Part shown: piece after piece, positions 1-9,699 of the stretch | Layout of the letters: every line of letters begins with the position of its first letter | How positions within the stretch are numbered: the stretch's first letter is position 1 | Origin: Jeongeupia naejangsanensis | GTDB taxonomy: Bacteria; Pseudomonadota; Gammaproteobacteria; Burkholderiales; Chitinibacteraceae | Assembly (NCBI RefSeq): GCF_016865585.1 | Contig: NZ_JAESND010000011.1 | Span: 1 to 64,000 of the forward strand | Length of the DNA: 64,000 nucleotides | Direction of reading: 5' to 3' | Program-made: the position numbers and the translations under genes | The notes under the pieces: model-generated | Told to the model about the DNA's origin: nothing | What the model saw: the letters and a program-made list of their open reading frames with translations, nothing else | Database searches by the model: none

Positions 1-82
1 CCATCCCGAACAGGACCGTGAAACGACTCAGCGCCGATGATAGTGCGGGTTCCCGTGTGAAAGTAGGTCATCGCCAGACTCC
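1..82 (+). rRNA. rrf: 5S ribosomal RNA, 3' part
   Basis: The first ~82 bases match the 3' two-thirds of a bacterial 5S rRNA: a CCGAAC loop, then a GTGTGAAAGTAGGTCATCG segment typical of the 3' arm. The 5' end lies outside the window. A strong intrinsic terminator follows at once, so this is the end of an rRNA operon transcribed on the plus strand. The exact 3' end is estimated. Confidence 0.85.
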
Positions 83-88
83 CAATGC

Positions 89-121
89 AAACCCCCTGCA
101 GCTACGCTGCAGGGGGTTTTT
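89..121 (+). terminator. Intrinsic terminator after 5S rRNA
   Basis: A 14-bp perfect stem (89-102 with 106-119, loop TAC) ends in a T-run and lies a few bases after the 5S rRNA. It terminates the rRNA operon. Confidence 0.9.
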
Positions 122-203
122 GCTTTGGATTTTGAGATTCAGCCCCGAAGCGACAAGCCACCGAATACCTTCGTGGCGGGGAGGCATGTGGTGCCGAACG
201 AGT

Positions 204-1640
204 TTACCGATTGAGCAGGGTGCGGATTGGCTCGATCAGCTCGCTGGCGCAGAGTCCGAGTCCGTTCCGGTGCTGCATGCGCCAGTCGTCAGCGGCATGA
301 CCATGGACAAAGGCGCTCAAGCGGGCTGCATCGATCGGCGAAAGGCCTTGGAGCCAGAGCGAGGCAATCAGACCGCTCAGAATATCGCCTTGTCCTGCAG
401 TCGCCAACGCACCGTTTCCACTACCGTTGATGCTGATTCCGGCGCAATCCGCGCAGATTGTTCCTGATCCTTTCAGCAAGACCGCGGTATTCAATCGTGC
501 TTGCAGCTCGCGTGCGGCGGCTAGTCTGTCTTCTTGGACCTTGTTTGTCGGCAGGCCAAGCAGGCGCGCCGCTTCGGCGGGGTGGGGAGTAATGATTGAA
601 GGTGCTGTCCGGGTGCGAAGCTGCTGTTGCAGCTCGGCTGCGCTGGAGAGCAGATTGAGCGCATCGGCATCGAGCAGGAGTGGCAAATCACTTGCCAGAA
701 GTTGTTGCAGTAGTGCCTGCGCGGCCTGACTGCGCCCCAGGCCGGGACCGATGGCCGCAAGATCGAGATCGGAGCGCTTGACCAGGTCCGTCGCTGCCTG
801 AAGCATCAGCTCGGGCTGAAGTACGTCAACACCGAGTACCGGATCCAGCAGTCCGAGATAAACCTTGCCGGCTCCGGATTTGGCCGCCATGCGCCCGGCC
901 AGCAGGGCGGCACCCGTCATGCCAGCACTGCCGCCGAAGATGGCGAGTGTCCCGTACGTTCCTTTGTGGCTGACATGCTGCCGATGCAGCTGCGGCGCAT
1001 TCGGTTGGGTGTCGATCAGTTGCGCATCCGCAGCGGGTCGGGCTGCGGTCGGGGGCAAGAGCTCGATCAGGTGGACTTCGCCGCAGTAATCCCGTCCGGC
1101 TGCAGTGTAATAACCCGGCTTGGCCCCGAGCATGCTCAGCGTATGGGTTGCGTGCAGTGCTACGGGGCTCGGTACGCCACGGTCGGAGTCGAGCCCGCTG
1201 GGGGCATCGATGGCAACGATGGGTTTGCCGAATCCGTCGATGGCTTCGAGCAGGCCGGTGATGCTGGTATCGAGCCTGCGGTTGAGGCCCAGACCGAACA
1301 AACCGTCGACGATGACGTCACACTCACTGAGTCCGGCGCTATCCACGACTTGCAGGCCGGATAGGGCCAGCAGCGCAGCATCGGGCGACGAAAGCGCCTT
1401 GCGCGCCAGGGGGACGAGGCAGTGCAGTGCTTGTCCGGCCTCACGAAGACGTCGGGCGCAGGCCAATGCGTCAGCGCCATTGTTGCCTGGGCCGACCAAT
1501 ACCCCGAAACGGCTGCCCCGATAACGAGCCAGCAACCACTGGGCGATGGACTTGCCAGCCAGCTCGATCAGCGGTGGTTCGTGCTGAGCGTAATCGGCCT
1601 CAAGGCGTCGTAACGTGGCCGACAGATACAACGGCGTCAT
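204..1640 (-). CDS. nnr: Bifunctional NAD(P)H-hydrate repair enzyme (epimerase + dehydratase)
   Basis: Cytosolic metabolite-repair enzyme of 478 aa. It epimerises and dehydrates the damaged hydrates NADHX and NADPHX back to NAD(P)H. The N-terminal YjeF_N epimerase domain (about residues 1-205) shows the GPGNNGAD motif at 50-57. The C-terminal carbohydrate-kinase-like NnrD domain shows ITPHPAEA, KGSGT and, near residue 430, an ATAGQGDILSG stretch that contains the catalytic Asp. Length is normal for the fused family. It is last in a minus-strand set with the nucleotidyltransferase-like gene (3-nt gap) and mrcA. Confidence 0.93.
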   Translation of the reverse strand: MTPLYLSATLRRLEADYAQHEPPLIELAGKSIAQWLLARYRGSRFGVLVGPGNNGADALACARRLREAGQALHCLVPLARKALSSPDAALLALSGLQVVDSAGLSECDVIVDGLFGLGLNRRLDTSITGLLEAIDGFGKPIVAIDAPSGLDSDRGVPSPVALHATHTLSMLGAKPGYYTAAGRDYCGEVHLIELLPPTAARPAADAQLIDTQPNAPQLHRQHVSHKGTYGTLAIFGGSAGMTGAALLAGRMAAKSGAGKVYLGLLDPVLGVDVLQPELMLQAATDLVKRSDLDLAAIGPGLGRSQAAQALLQQLLASDLPLLLDADALNLLSSAAELQQQLRTRTAPSIITPHPAEAARLLGLPTNKVQEDRLAAARELQARLNTAVLLKGSGTICADCAGISINGSGNGALATAGQGDILSGLIASLWLQGLSPIDAARLSAFVHGHAADDWRMQHRNGLGLCASELIEPIRTLLNR

Positions 1641-1643
1641 TGT

Positions 1644-2249
1644 CTAGAGGTTGACGCTGGCCAGTTGCTCGGCATCGGCAATCAAACGACGTAACTGCTC
1701 GAGCCGGACGCGTTCCTCGCCGCGGATTTGTGTGCGTTCTGCATTGCGTGGGCGAACCGAGAGCCTGACCGCGATGCCGTCATGCTCAAGCAGGAGCGTC
1801 GGGTGATCGTCGTAACGCAAGTTGGCTGCGGCCGGACGGTAATCGACTTCGTGGTTGAGCAGGTACAGCTCGACACTCTTCGGGTCGTCGACATAGATGA
1901 TCAGGTTGATGTCCGAAAGCGGCCCGGCCACACCGGATAGCACGGAGCCGGTAAGGTAAGGCGCGAACGCTTCGAGTAGCTGCATCACCTCGACCGCAGC
2001 CAGCCGCAGTGCCTGTAGGTGGTTGGCATGCTGGGGCTGGTAAATGGCACGGTAGCTGGCCAGTGCGCTTTCGATTTCCTGATTGGAAGGCAGTAGCGCG
2101 TGATCGACCAAGCCGAGCTGGCGTGCCGCCTTTTTCTTGGCCAGCGCGAAATCGTGCAGGTGATCCTCGGCGATCAGCTTGGCGGCGCGGTGGGCGATCT
2201 GTGCCCGTTGCGCCGCCGTGTGCCGGTCGGACAAAGCGTTCCTCGGCAT
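1644..2249 (-). CDS. Nucleotidyltransferase-like conserved protein
   Basis: A 201-aa soluble protein. I do not recognise a named gene. The central segment GSVLSG...SDINLIIYVDD looks like the G-S-x(n)-D-x-[DN] signature of the nucleotidyltransferase fold. The N-terminal ~70 residues are helical and charged (AKKKAAR). The ATG at 2249 was chosen over an in-frame start at 2324 because AGGAGG sits 5 bases upstream and the longer version would run into mrcA. It lies 10 bases downstream of the mrcA stop and 3 bases before nnr, so it is probably co-transcribed. Substrate unknown; the fold assignment is by motif only. Confidence 0.75.
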   Translation of the reverse strand: MPRNALSDRHTAAQRAQIAHRAAKLIAEDHLHDFALAKKKAARQLGLVDHALLPSNQEIESALASYRAIYQPQHANHLQALRLAAVEVMQLLEAFAPYLTGSVLSGVAGPLSDINLIIYVDDPKSVELYLLNHEVDYRPAAANLRYDDHPTLLLEHDGIAVRLSVRPRNAERTQIRGEERVRLEQLRRLIADAEQLASVNL

Positions 2250-2259
2250 GGCTTGCCTC

Positions 2260-4587
2260 CTAGAACAGCAGGTCCTTGATCTCGTCGATCGGCTGGGCTG
2301 CCGCGCCACCGTCTCCACCACCAAGGCCGAGTTCCGGATTGGTGTGCGTATATTCGCTGTAGAAGTACTCGGTTTGCGGGCCGCGGCTGGTATCGATCGT
2401 CTGGGTCACGATGCCTTCAGGTACAGGGTAATCGTATACCGGAACGTTGCGCAGCGCCTTGCTCATGAAGTTGATCCAGATCGGCAGGGCCAGCCGGCCA
2501 CCGTACTCGCCACGTCCCAGCGTTTTCGGCTGATCGAAGCCGACCCAGGTGATGGCGACCAGACTGGGTTGATAGCCGGCAAACCAGGCGTCGCGCATGT
2601 CGTTGGTCGTACCGGTTTTGCCGTAGAGATCGGGGCGGCCGAGTGCCTTGTTGGCGCGTGCAGCGGTGCCGTAGCGGATGACGTCATGCAGCATGCTGCT
2701 CATGACGAAGGCGTTGCGAGCGTCGAGCGTGCGTTTGGCGTTCTGGCCGGCGACTTCGGGCTGCGTCTGCGCCAGCACCCGTCCACGTCCATCCTCGATG
2801 CGGTCGATGAAGTACGAATGCACGCGGTAACCGGTATTGGCAAAGACCGAATAGCCCTCGGCCATCTGCAGTGGCGTGACGCTGCCGGCGCCGAGTGCCA
2901 TGGTCAGATAGGCAGGGTGGTCTTTCGGGTTGAAGCCGAATCGTGCCAGGTTCTGCTGGGCATACTGCGCGCCGATCGACTGCAGGATCCGGATCGACAC
3001 CAGGTTCCGCGACAGCGTCAGCGCATTTCGTACCGTCATCATCCCCATGTACTTGCCGTCGTCGTTCTGCGGCTCCCACTTCTGGCCGCCGACTTGTTCG
3101 GGATTGATGACCAGCGGCGCGTCGTTGATCAGCGTTGCCGGCGTGACGCCGCGATCAAGTGCCGACGAGTAGATGAAGGGTTTGAAGCTCGAGCCCGGCT
3201 GGCGCATGGCCTGGGTGACGTGATTGAAGTGGCTGCGGCTGAAGTCGAAGCCGCCGACCAGCGAGCGGATTGCACCGTTCTGCGGATCCATGGCGACAAA
3301 GGCACCTTCAACCTGTGGCAGCTGACTGATCTGCCATCCCTTTGGACCCTGTTTGACGCGAATGATGGCGCCGGGTCGGATCCGGTTGGCTGGCGTGTTT
3401 TTCGCCGACAGCGCGGCGCGGGCGAATGCGAGGCCTTCTGCACCGATCTGCAGTTTCTCTCCCCCCTTCAGGTAGACAGATACACCCTGCGGCGATGCCG
3501 AAAGCACGACGCCTGCACGCAACTCGTCGTAATCGGGCGTGTCGGCCAGTGCTTCGTCCAGTGCCTCATCGTTGCCGCTGGCCAGTAGCGCTTCGTCGAT
3601 GAATCCTTCGGGCCCCCGGTAGCCATGGCGTACATCGTAGTCGAGCAGCCCTTCGCGCAAGGCCTGATAGCCGTCGCTCTGCTGCTGGCTGTTCAGCGTG
3701 GTGTAGACCGAAAAACCTTGGGTGTAGGCGTCGTCCTTGTAGCGCTCAACCATCATCTGGCGGGCCATTTCGGCGACATATTCGGCATGCACGGCGTATT
3801 GCAGGCTGCCGCGCTTGAGCTCGAGCGGTGCTTGCAGTGCTTCCTGATACTGCTGGTCGGTGATGAACCGCAGTTCGTGCATTCTGCGCAACACATATTG
3901 CTGGCGCAGCGTCGCCCGCTTGGGATTGACGACCGGGTTGTATGCCGACGGGGCCTTGGGCAGTCCGGCGAGCATGGCGTACTGCGAGACGCTGAGCGCC
4001 TTCAAATCTTTACCGAAATAAGTCTGTGCTGCCGTGGCGAAGCCGTAAGCTCTTTGTCCGAGATAAATCTGATTGATGTAAAGCTCGAGGATTTGATCTT
4101 TGGAAAGATTGTGCTCGATTTTGAATGAAAGTAAGGCTTCGTTGAATTTGCGAGTGAAAGTTTTCTCGTTGGACAGGTAGAAATTGCGGGCAACCTGCAT
4201 CGTGATCGTACTGGCGCCTGACTGCGAGTGACCGGAGACGATGTTGCCGAGCATGGCCCGTGCGACACCGATATAGTCGATGCCGCCGTGCTGATAGAAG
4301 CGTTCGTCTTCGGCTGCCAGTAATGCCTGTTTCATCAATTGCGGTACTTGATCGATTGGTGTGAAGGCGCGACGCTCCTCACCAAATTCGCCAATCAGCA
4401 CGCGATCTGAGGTATAAACCCGCAGCGGGATTTTGGGCTGGTAGTCCGTGAGCGCATTGAGCGCCGGCAGGCGTGGGTAGGTGATCACCACCGCAAAAAA
4501 AACAAGGCCGGCCGTCACCAGAATCAGACCGATTAACGCACCGGCAACGAGCAGCAGAATTCGTTTTGTCATTGTCTGTTTATTCAA
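2260..4587 (-). CDS. mrcA: Penicillin-binding protein 1A (bifunctional peptidoglycan synthase)
   Basis: Class A PBP of 775 aa, inner-membrane anchored, polymerising glycan strands and cross-linking stem peptides. One N-terminal membrane helix (about 8-35) is followed by a GT51 transglycosylase with catalytic EDERFYQHGG (E93) and the GASTITMQ motif. The transpeptidase domain shows SSFK (about 466), SRN and KTGT (about 656). Both activities look intact and length is typical. It is divergent from pilM, an arrangement common in betaproteobacteria and pseudomonads. Confidence 0.97.
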   Translation of the reverse strand: MNKQTMTKRILLLVAGALIGLILVTAGLVFFAVVITYPRLPALNALTDYQPKIPLRVYTSDRVLIGEFGEERRAFTPIDQVPQLMKQALLAAEDERFYQHGGIDYIGVARAMLGNIVSGHSQSGASTITMQVARNFYLSNEKTFTRKFNEALLSFKIEHNLSKDQILELYINQIYLGQRAYGFATAAQTYFGKDLKALSVSQYAMLAGLPKAPSAYNPVVNPKRATLRQQYVLRRMHELRFITDQQYQEALQAPLELKRGSLQYAVHAEYVAEMARQMMVERYKDDAYTQGFSVYTTLNSQQQSDGYQALREGLLDYDVRHGYRGPEGFIDEALLASGNDEALDEALADTPDYDELRAGVVLSASPQGVSVYLKGGEKLQIGAEGLAFARAALSAKNTPANRIRPGAIIRVKQGPKGWQISQLPQVEGAFVAMDPQNGAIRSLVGGFDFSRSHFNHVTQAMRQPGSSFKPFIYSSALDRGVTPATLINDAPLVINPEQVGGQKWEPQNDDGKYMGMMTVRNALTLSRNLVSIRILQSIGAQYAQQNLARFGFNPKDHPAYLTMALGAGSVTPLQMAEGYSVFANTGYRVHSYFIDRIEDGRGRVLAQTQPEVAGQNAKRTLDARNAFVMSSMLHDVIRYGTAARANKALGRPDLYGKTGTTNDMRDAWFAGYQPSLVAITWVGFDQPKTLGRGEYGGRLALPIWINFMSKALRNVPVYDYPVPEGIVTQTIDTSRGPQTEYFYSEYTHTNPELGLGGGDGGAAAQPIDEIKDLLF

Positions 4588-4741
4588 AAATTGACAGGGG
4601 TTAATTTACGCTAAAGCGGGATTGTTGCAAAAATAAAGCGCCAGTTCACGGTAACTTTACAGCCGTAAGAATCGACTGCTAGCATCGTAAATTAGAATTA
4701 CCTGAAATTGCGCTAATTTCCTATTTTACAAGGGAAAACAC

Positions 4742-5818
4742 GTGTTGAATCTCGACTTTCTGAAGCCAAAGTCACCGCCGTTGATCGGGGTGGACATTAG
4801 CTCGTCGGCAGTGAAGATGGTCGAACTGAGCCAGGCTGGGCGCAGCTTCAGTCTGGAGCGCTACGTCATCGAGCCCTTGCCCAAGGACGCGGTCAGCGAC
4901 GGCAACATTGCCAATCCGGATGTGGTCGGTGAAGCCGTACGCAAGGCTTGGCGCCATCTGGACTCCCGTATCAAGAACGTGGCGATCGCGTTGCCGGCCG
5001 CCTCGGTGATCAGCAAGAAGATTCTGGTGCCTGCCGGTTTGTCCGAGCGCGACCTGGAAACACAGGTCGAAATGGAGGCGAATCAGTATATTCCGTTCTC
5101 GCTGGACGAGGTGAATCTCGATTTCCAGCGGCTTGGCCTCTCCGTTGCTGTGCCCGAGGAGGAGGAAGTGCTGATCGCCGCAGCAAAAAAAGAGAAGGTT
5201 GACGAGCGCGTGGCGGCAATCGAGGCTGCGGCGCTGAAGGCGGTGGTGGTCGATGTCGAGTCTTACGCGACGCAGGCTGCGTTCGAGCTGATGCGCCCGC
5301 AACTGCCCGGCCACGGTGAAAACCAGATCGTCGCCGTGGTCGACATCGGCTCGACGGCGATGCACATGAACATCTTCAAGGATGGCCAGTCGATCTACAG
5401 CCGTGATCAGGCCTATGCCGGCAACCAGCTGACGCAGGAAATCCAGCGCAAGTTCGGCATGTCGTCGGAGGAGGCCGAGCAGGCGAAGAAAACCGGTGGC
5501 CTGCCCGACAACTACGAGCCGGAAGTGCTCCAGCCCTTCATTGATACCTTGGCACTGGAAATTTCCCGCTCGTTGCAGTTTTTCTATACGTCGAGCAACT
5601 ACAACTCGGTCGATCATATTCTGCTCGCTGGCGGTTGCAGCGCGATTCACGGCCTCGACGAAGCGGTGTCGAGCCGTGCGCAGGTCCCCAGCACGATGCG
5701 TGCGAATCCTTTCTTTGGCATGGCAACCGGCAAGATTCGTGGCAAGCAGATCCAGCTTGACGCTCCTTCCTTGCTGATTGCATGCGGTTTGGCGATGCGG
5801 AGGTTTGACCCGTCATGA
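4742..5818 (+). CDS. pilM: Type IV pilus assembly protein PilM
   Basis: Actin-like cytoplasmic ATPase (358 aa) of the type IV pilus alignment subcomplex. N-terminal GVDISSSAVKMVEL and central DIGSTAMHMNIF are the actin-fold phosphate loops, and a C-terminal LLAGGCS motif is present. The start is GTG, preceded by AAGGGA at suitable spacing; the next codon is a TTG. First gene of pilMNOPQ. Its stop overlaps the pilN start by 4 bases, indicating translational coupling. Confidence 0.96.
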   Translation: MLNLDFLKPKSPPLIGVDISSSAVKMVELSQAGRSFSLERYVIEPLPKDAVSDGNIANPDVVGEAVRKAWRHLDSRIKNVAIALPAASVISKKILVPAGLSERDLETQVEMEANQYIPFSLDEVNLDFQRLGLSVAVPEEEEVLIAAAKKEKVDERVAAIEAAALKAVVVDVESYATQAAFELMRPQLPGHGENQIVAVVDIGSTAMHMNIFKDGQSIYSRDQAYAGNQLTQEIQRKFGMSSEEAEQAKKTGGLPDNYEPEVLQPFIDTLALEISRSLQFFYTSSNYNSVDHILLAGGCSAIHGLDEAVSSRAQVPSTMRANPFFGMATGKIRGKQIQLDAPSLLIACGLAMRRFDPS

Positions 5819-6405
5819 TCCGGATTAACCTTCTTCCTCATCGCGAGCAGAAGCGTGCCGCCCGGCAACGACGCTATATCGGCATGTTGGGTGTGAGCTT
5901 CCTTGCTGCCGTCGGCGTCGTGATTGCAGGGTTTGCTTTCTTCAATGCCCGCATCGAAACGCAGGAAGAGCGCAATCGCTTCATCACCGAAGAGAATGCC
6001 AAGCTCGACCGCGAAATTGCTGAAATCGAAAAGCTCAAGTCCGAACGCCAGGCGCTGCTTGACCGCAAGACGGTGGTCGAGCGGCTGCAGTCGAACCGTG
6101 CCGAGACCGTGCACGTCATGGACCAGCTGGTCCGGCAGACGCCCGAGGGCGTGTACCTCAAGGACGTGAAGCAGAATGGCGAGACGCTGGTGCTGGTCGG
6201 CTATGCGCAGTCGAACGCCCGGGTATCCACGCTGATGCGCAACCTCAACGATTCGGAAACGTTCGAGCAGCCGCTGCTGATTGAAGTGAAATCGGCGCAG
6301 GTCGGCAATCAGCGGCTGTCCGAGTTCACGCTGAACATCAAGATCACCCGCAGCGGTGCCGACGAGCAGGCCGCATCGCGACCGGCTGCCGCGCCGAGAG
6401 CATAA
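5815..6405 (+). CDS. pilN: Type IV pilus assembly protein PilN
   Basis: Bitopic inner-membrane protein of 196 aa. The cytoplasmic N-terminus begins MIRINLLPHRE, the conserved peptide that docks into PilM. A membrane helix (about 22-45) and a coiled coil (about 45-95, EERNRFITEENAKL onwards) follow, then a periplasmic ferredoxin-like domain that pairs with PilO. It overlaps pilM by 4 bases and lies 10 bases before pilO. Confidence 0.95.
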   Translation: MIRINLLPHREQKRAARQRRYIGMLGVSFLAAVGVVIAGFAFFNARIETQEERNRFITEENAKLDREIAEIEKLKSERQALLDRKTVVERLQSNRAETVHVMDQLVRQTPEGVYLKDVKQNGETLVLVGYAQSNARVSTLMRNLNDSETFEQPLLIEVKSAQVGNQRLSEFTLNIKITRSGADEQAASRPAAAPRA

Positions 6406-6415
6406 GGGGACAGGG

Positions 6416-7048
6416 ATGACGCTCGACGAATTACGCAATCTTGATCCGAAGAACATCGGCGACTGGCCTGCTGCGGCACAGTTCGGCCTGCTGGCGATCG
6501 TGTTCGCCGCCGTGGTCGGTGTCGGCTACCTCTATGTCTGGAGCGACCAGATGCAGGCGCTCGACGATGGCCGCGCCAAGGAAGAACAACTGAAGACCGA
6601 GTTCCTCGACAAGAAGAAGAAGGCCATCAACCTTGAGGCTTACCGGCAGCAGCTGCTGGAAATCCAGCAGTCGTTCGGTGCCTTGCTCAAGCAGTTGCCG
6701 AACAAGTCGGAAATGGAAACGCTGCTGACCGAGGTGAACCAGGCCGGGGTCGGCCGTGGTTTGCAGTTCGAACTGTTCAAGCCGGGCACCGAGGTCAAGA
6801 CGGCCGAGCTGGCCGAATTGCCGATCGACATTCGTATCGTCGGCAGCTTCCATGATCTGGCCGCATTCGTCAGTGACGTGGCGCAATTGTCGCGTATCGT
6901 CACGCTCGGCAACATTCAGCTGAGCAACGGCAAGGACGCCGATACGCTGGTGATGCAGGCCGTTGCCAAAACCTACCGCTCGCTCGACGATGCCGAGCTG
7001 CAGGCGATTCGCCAGGCGGAAGCCGACGCGAAGAAGAAGAAGCGCTAG
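6416..7048 (+). CDS. pilO: Type IV pilus assembly protein PilO
   Basis: Inner-membrane PilO (210 aa), partner of PilN in the periplasm. Short cytoplasmic N-terminus (MTLDELRNLDPKNIGDWP), one membrane helix (about 22-42), coiled coil, then the ferredoxin-like fold. The ATG at 6416 was chosen because AAGGGGACAGG precedes it; an upstream in-frame start at 6356 would overlap pilN by 50 bases and add non-conserved residues. Confidence 0.94.
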   Translation: MTLDELRNLDPKNIGDWPAAAQFGLLAIVFAAVVGVGYLYVWSDQMQALDDGRAKEEQLKTEFLDKKKKAINLEAYRQQLLEIQQSFGALLKQLPNKSEMETLLTEVNQAGVGRGLQFELFKPGTEVKTAELAELPIDIRIVGSFHDLAAFVSDVAQLSRIVTLGNIQLSNGKDADTLVMQAVAKTYRSLDDAELQAIRQAEADAKKKKR

Positions 7049-7062
7049 GCGCAGGGGCACAC

Positions 7063-7587
7063 ATGAAAAGAACGATCATGCTGATGCTGGCGGCCTTGAG
7101 CCTGACCGGCTGCTTCGGGGAAGAGAACAGCGATCTCAAAGCGTGGATGAAGGAGCAGTCGGACGGCTTGCGGGGCAAGGTCGAACCGCTGCCCGAGGTC
7201 AAGCCTTACACACCATTCACCTACGACGCGTTTTCGCTGGTCGAACCGTTCCGTGCCTCCAAAATGGAAGTCGCCAAGCGTTCGAACAGTTCCGGACTGG
7301 CCCCGAACATGAACCGGCCGCGCGAAGTGCTCGAGAACTACGACCTGGAGAAGCTGCGTATGGTGGGTACGCTGCAACAGGGCAAGGTGATTCAGGCACT
7401 GATTCGTGCGCCGGACGGTAATCTGTACCGAGTCAAACCCGGTAGCTATATGGGACAGAATTTCGGGATGGTGACGGGGATTTCCGAGGGCGAAGTGAAG
7501 CTCAAGGAAATTGTCGAGGATAGCGGGGGAGATTGGGTCGAGCGGGAAACCGCGCTGACCCTGGATGACGCGGAGCAGAAAAAATGA
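7063..7587 (+). CDS. pilP: Type IV pilus lipoprotein PilP
   Basis: Inner-membrane lipoprotein (174 aa) with lipobox LTGC around residue 17. It links the PilN/PilO periplasmic platform to the PilQ secretin. The beta-sandwich domain is recognisable in the ENYDLEKLRMVGTLQQGK region and the RVKPGSYMGQNFG segment. It overlaps pilQ by 4 bases. Confidence 0.94.
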   Translation: MKRTIMLMLAALSLTGCFGEENSDLKAWMKEQSDGLRGKVEPLPEVKPYTPFTYDAFSLVEPFRASKMEVAKRSNSSGLAPNMNRPREVLENYDLEKLRMVGTLQQGKVIQALIRAPDGNLYRVKPGSYMGQNFGMVTGISEGEVKLKEIVEDSGGDWVERETALTLDDAEQKK

Positions 7588-9650
7588 AGAAATACATGAT
7601 GCTGCAACGGGTGTGGGCGGTGTGCTGCGCGCTGGTGGCTACGGTTGCATTCGCGGCCGACAACAACATCACCAATGTCGAGGTGAGCAACCTCTCCGCT
7701 GAGAAGCAGGTGATCAAGCTGACCTTCAGCGGTCCGGCGCCGACGCCGACCAGCTTTTCGGTCAATACTCCGCCGCGGATCGCTCTCGACTTCGCCAATA
7801 CCGGCAACCAGTTCGAAAAGAGTTCGATCCAGGTCAACGGCAGCGCATTGCGGCTGATCAACCTGGCCGAAGGCAATGGCCGGACCCGCATGGTGCTGAA
7901 CTTGCAGAAGCAGGCGTCCTATCAGACCGAAGTCAACGGCAACACCTTGCTGGTGACCGTTGACGGCGCACAGGGTGGTGCGGTTGCCAAGCAGAAGGCG
8001 ACGCAGTTTGCGCCGACCAAGGCCAGTGCGGGCGCCGACAGCGTTACCAACGTCGACTTCCGCCGCGGTACGACTGGCGAAGGCAAAATTGTTGTCGATC
8101 TGACAAGCCCGAATGTGGGGATCGATATCCGCCAGCAAGGTCAGACGCTGGTCGTCGAGTTCAACAAGGCCGCGTTGCCGAAAAACCTTGAACGCAGCAT
8201 GGATGTGGCCGATTTCGGCACCCCGGTGCAGAAGGTCGACACCTACACCCAGGGCAACCAGACCAAGATGGTCATCCAGCCCAAGGGTGTGTGGGAATAC
8301 TCGGCCTATCAGACCGAAAACCGCTTTACCGTCGAAGTGCGTGATACCAGCAACAGCAACAAGCTGGCCAACCTCAAGCCCAACTACAAGGGCGAGAAGC
8401 TGTCGCTGAACTTCCAGAGCGTTGAAATCCGTACGGTATTGCAGGTGATCGCCGAATTCACCGGCCTGAACATCATTACCAGTGACACCGTTAGCGGTAA
8501 CCTGACACTGCGCTTGAAGGATGTGCCATGGGATCAGGCGCTCGACATCATCCTGCAGGCCAAGGGGCTTGATCAGCGACGCAACGGCAACGTGCTGTGG
8601 ATCGCACCGCGTGATGAGCTGGCGGCCAAGGAAAAGCAGGAGCTTGAATCGAAGAAGCAGATCTCCGAACTCGAACCGACGCGGACCGAATACTTCAACC
8701 TCAAGTACCACAAGGCCGATGCGTTCGAGAAGATACTCAAGGACGAGAAGCAGAAGATCCTGTCGCCGCGCGGCAGCGCAGTGATCGATCCGCGGACCAA
8801 CACGCTGATCATTCAGGATATCCCTTCCAAACTCGACCAGATTCGTGAACTGATCGGCAAGATCGATATCGCCGTACGGCAGGTGATGATCGAGGCGCGG
8901 ATTGTCGAGGCGGAAGACGGCTTCAGTCGGAACCTCGGTGTGAAGTTCCATGGTATCGGCTGGAAGGGCGATGTAACTGGCGGTGGCGCGTTGACGACGA
9001 AGGACACGACTAATTCCGACGGAAGCAAGTCGTCACAGCCAGCAATTGCCGGCAACATCCCGTCGGTCAACCTGCCTGCGGCTGGCCTCAACGGCTTTGG
9101 CGCCGGCTCGATCGCGATGCTGATTGCTGGTAATGACGGGCTGCTGGGGCTGGAATTGTCCGCTCTGGAAGCCGACGGCAAGGGCAAGATTGTGTCCAGC
9201 CCGCGTCTGGTGACCGCCGACCAGGTCGAGGCGATTATCGAGGATGGTCAGGAGATTCCGTATACGGAAACGGCGCCCAACGGTGCAACCTCGGTCTCGT
9301 TCAAGAAGGCCACGCTGTCGCTGAAGGTGACACCGCAGATCACGCCGGATGGCAACGTGATCATGGACGTGAAGGTCAACAAGGACAGCCGTGGTCAGGA
9401 CACGATTGCCGGTCCGGCGATCAATACCAAGCAGATCCAGACCAAGGTGCTGGTTGAAAATGGCGGTACGGTCGTGGTCGGGGGGATCTATATCCAGGAC
9501 ACCGGCAAGGATGTGACCAAGGTGCCGTTCTTGGGCGATATTCCGGTAGTGGGCTACCTGTTCAAGAACACGGCAACCCGTGACGCCAAGCGCGAATTGC
9601 TGATCTTCATCACCCCCAAGATCGTCGACTCGAATCTGACGTTGCGCTAA
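7584..9650 (+). CDS. pilQ: Type IV pilus secretin PilQ
   Basis: Outer-membrane secretin of 688 aa forming the channel for the pilus. Signal peptide ends AAMA-like at VAFA/ADN (about residue 24). Two AMIN domains (about 25-260) that bind peptidoglycan are followed by secretin N domains ([26 protein letters not shown]) and the C-terminal secretin core with [16 protein letters not shown] and a terminal [10 protein letters not shown] strand. Last gene of pilMNOPQ, followed by a terminator-like hairpin. Confidence 0.96.
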   Translation: MKKYMMLQRVWAVCCALVATVAFAADNNITNVEVSNLSAEKQVIKLTFSGPAPTPTSFSVNTPPRIALDFANTGNQFEKSSIQVNGSALRLINLAEGNGRTRMVLNLQKQASYQTEVNGNTLLVTVDGAQGGAVAKQKATQFAPTKASAGADSVTNVDFRRGTTGEGKIVVDLTSPNVGIDIRQQGQTLVVEFNKAALPKNLERSMDVADFGTPVQKVDTYTQGNQTKMVIQPKGVWEYSAYQTENRFTVEVRDTSNSNKLANLKPNYKGEKLSLNFQSVEIRTVLQVIAEFTGLNIITSDTVSGNLTLRLKDVPWDQALDIILQAKGLDQRRNGNVLWIAPRDELAAKEKQELESKKQISELEPTRTEYFNLKYHKADAFEKILKDEKQKILSPRGSAVIDPRTNTLIIQDIPSKLDQIRELIGKIDIAVRQVMIEARIVEAEDGFSRNLGVKFHGIGWKGDVTGGGALTTKDTTNSDGSKSSQPAIAGNIPSVNLPAAGLNGFGAGSIAMLIAGNDGLLGLELSALEADGKGKIVSSPRLVTADQVEAIIEDGQEIPYTETAPNGATSVSFKKATLSLKVTPQITPDGNVIMDVKVNKDSRGQDTIAGPAINTKQIQTKVLVENGGTVVVGGIYIQDTGKDVTKVPFLGDIPVVGYLFKNTATRDAKRELLIFITPKIVDSNLTLR

Positions 9651-9657
9651 GGCGCAT

Positions 9658-9692
9658 CCCCCGCCGTGGCCATGGGCTTGCGGCGGGGGTTT
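9658..9692 (+). terminator. Hairpin between pilQ and aroK
   Basis: A 9-bp GC stem (9658-9666 with 9681-9689, 14-base loop) with a short TTT tail. It may attenuate read-through from pilQ into aroK. The GGGGG of its 3' arm could also act as ribosome-binding sequence for aroK. Confidence 0.6.
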
Positions 9693-9699
9693 CGGTACA

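Noticed and set aside
2179-3588. Long open frame (469 codons) opposite mrcA
   Set aside because: It is a shadow of the GC-rich third codon positions of mrcA, with no recognisable domain and an improbable composition.
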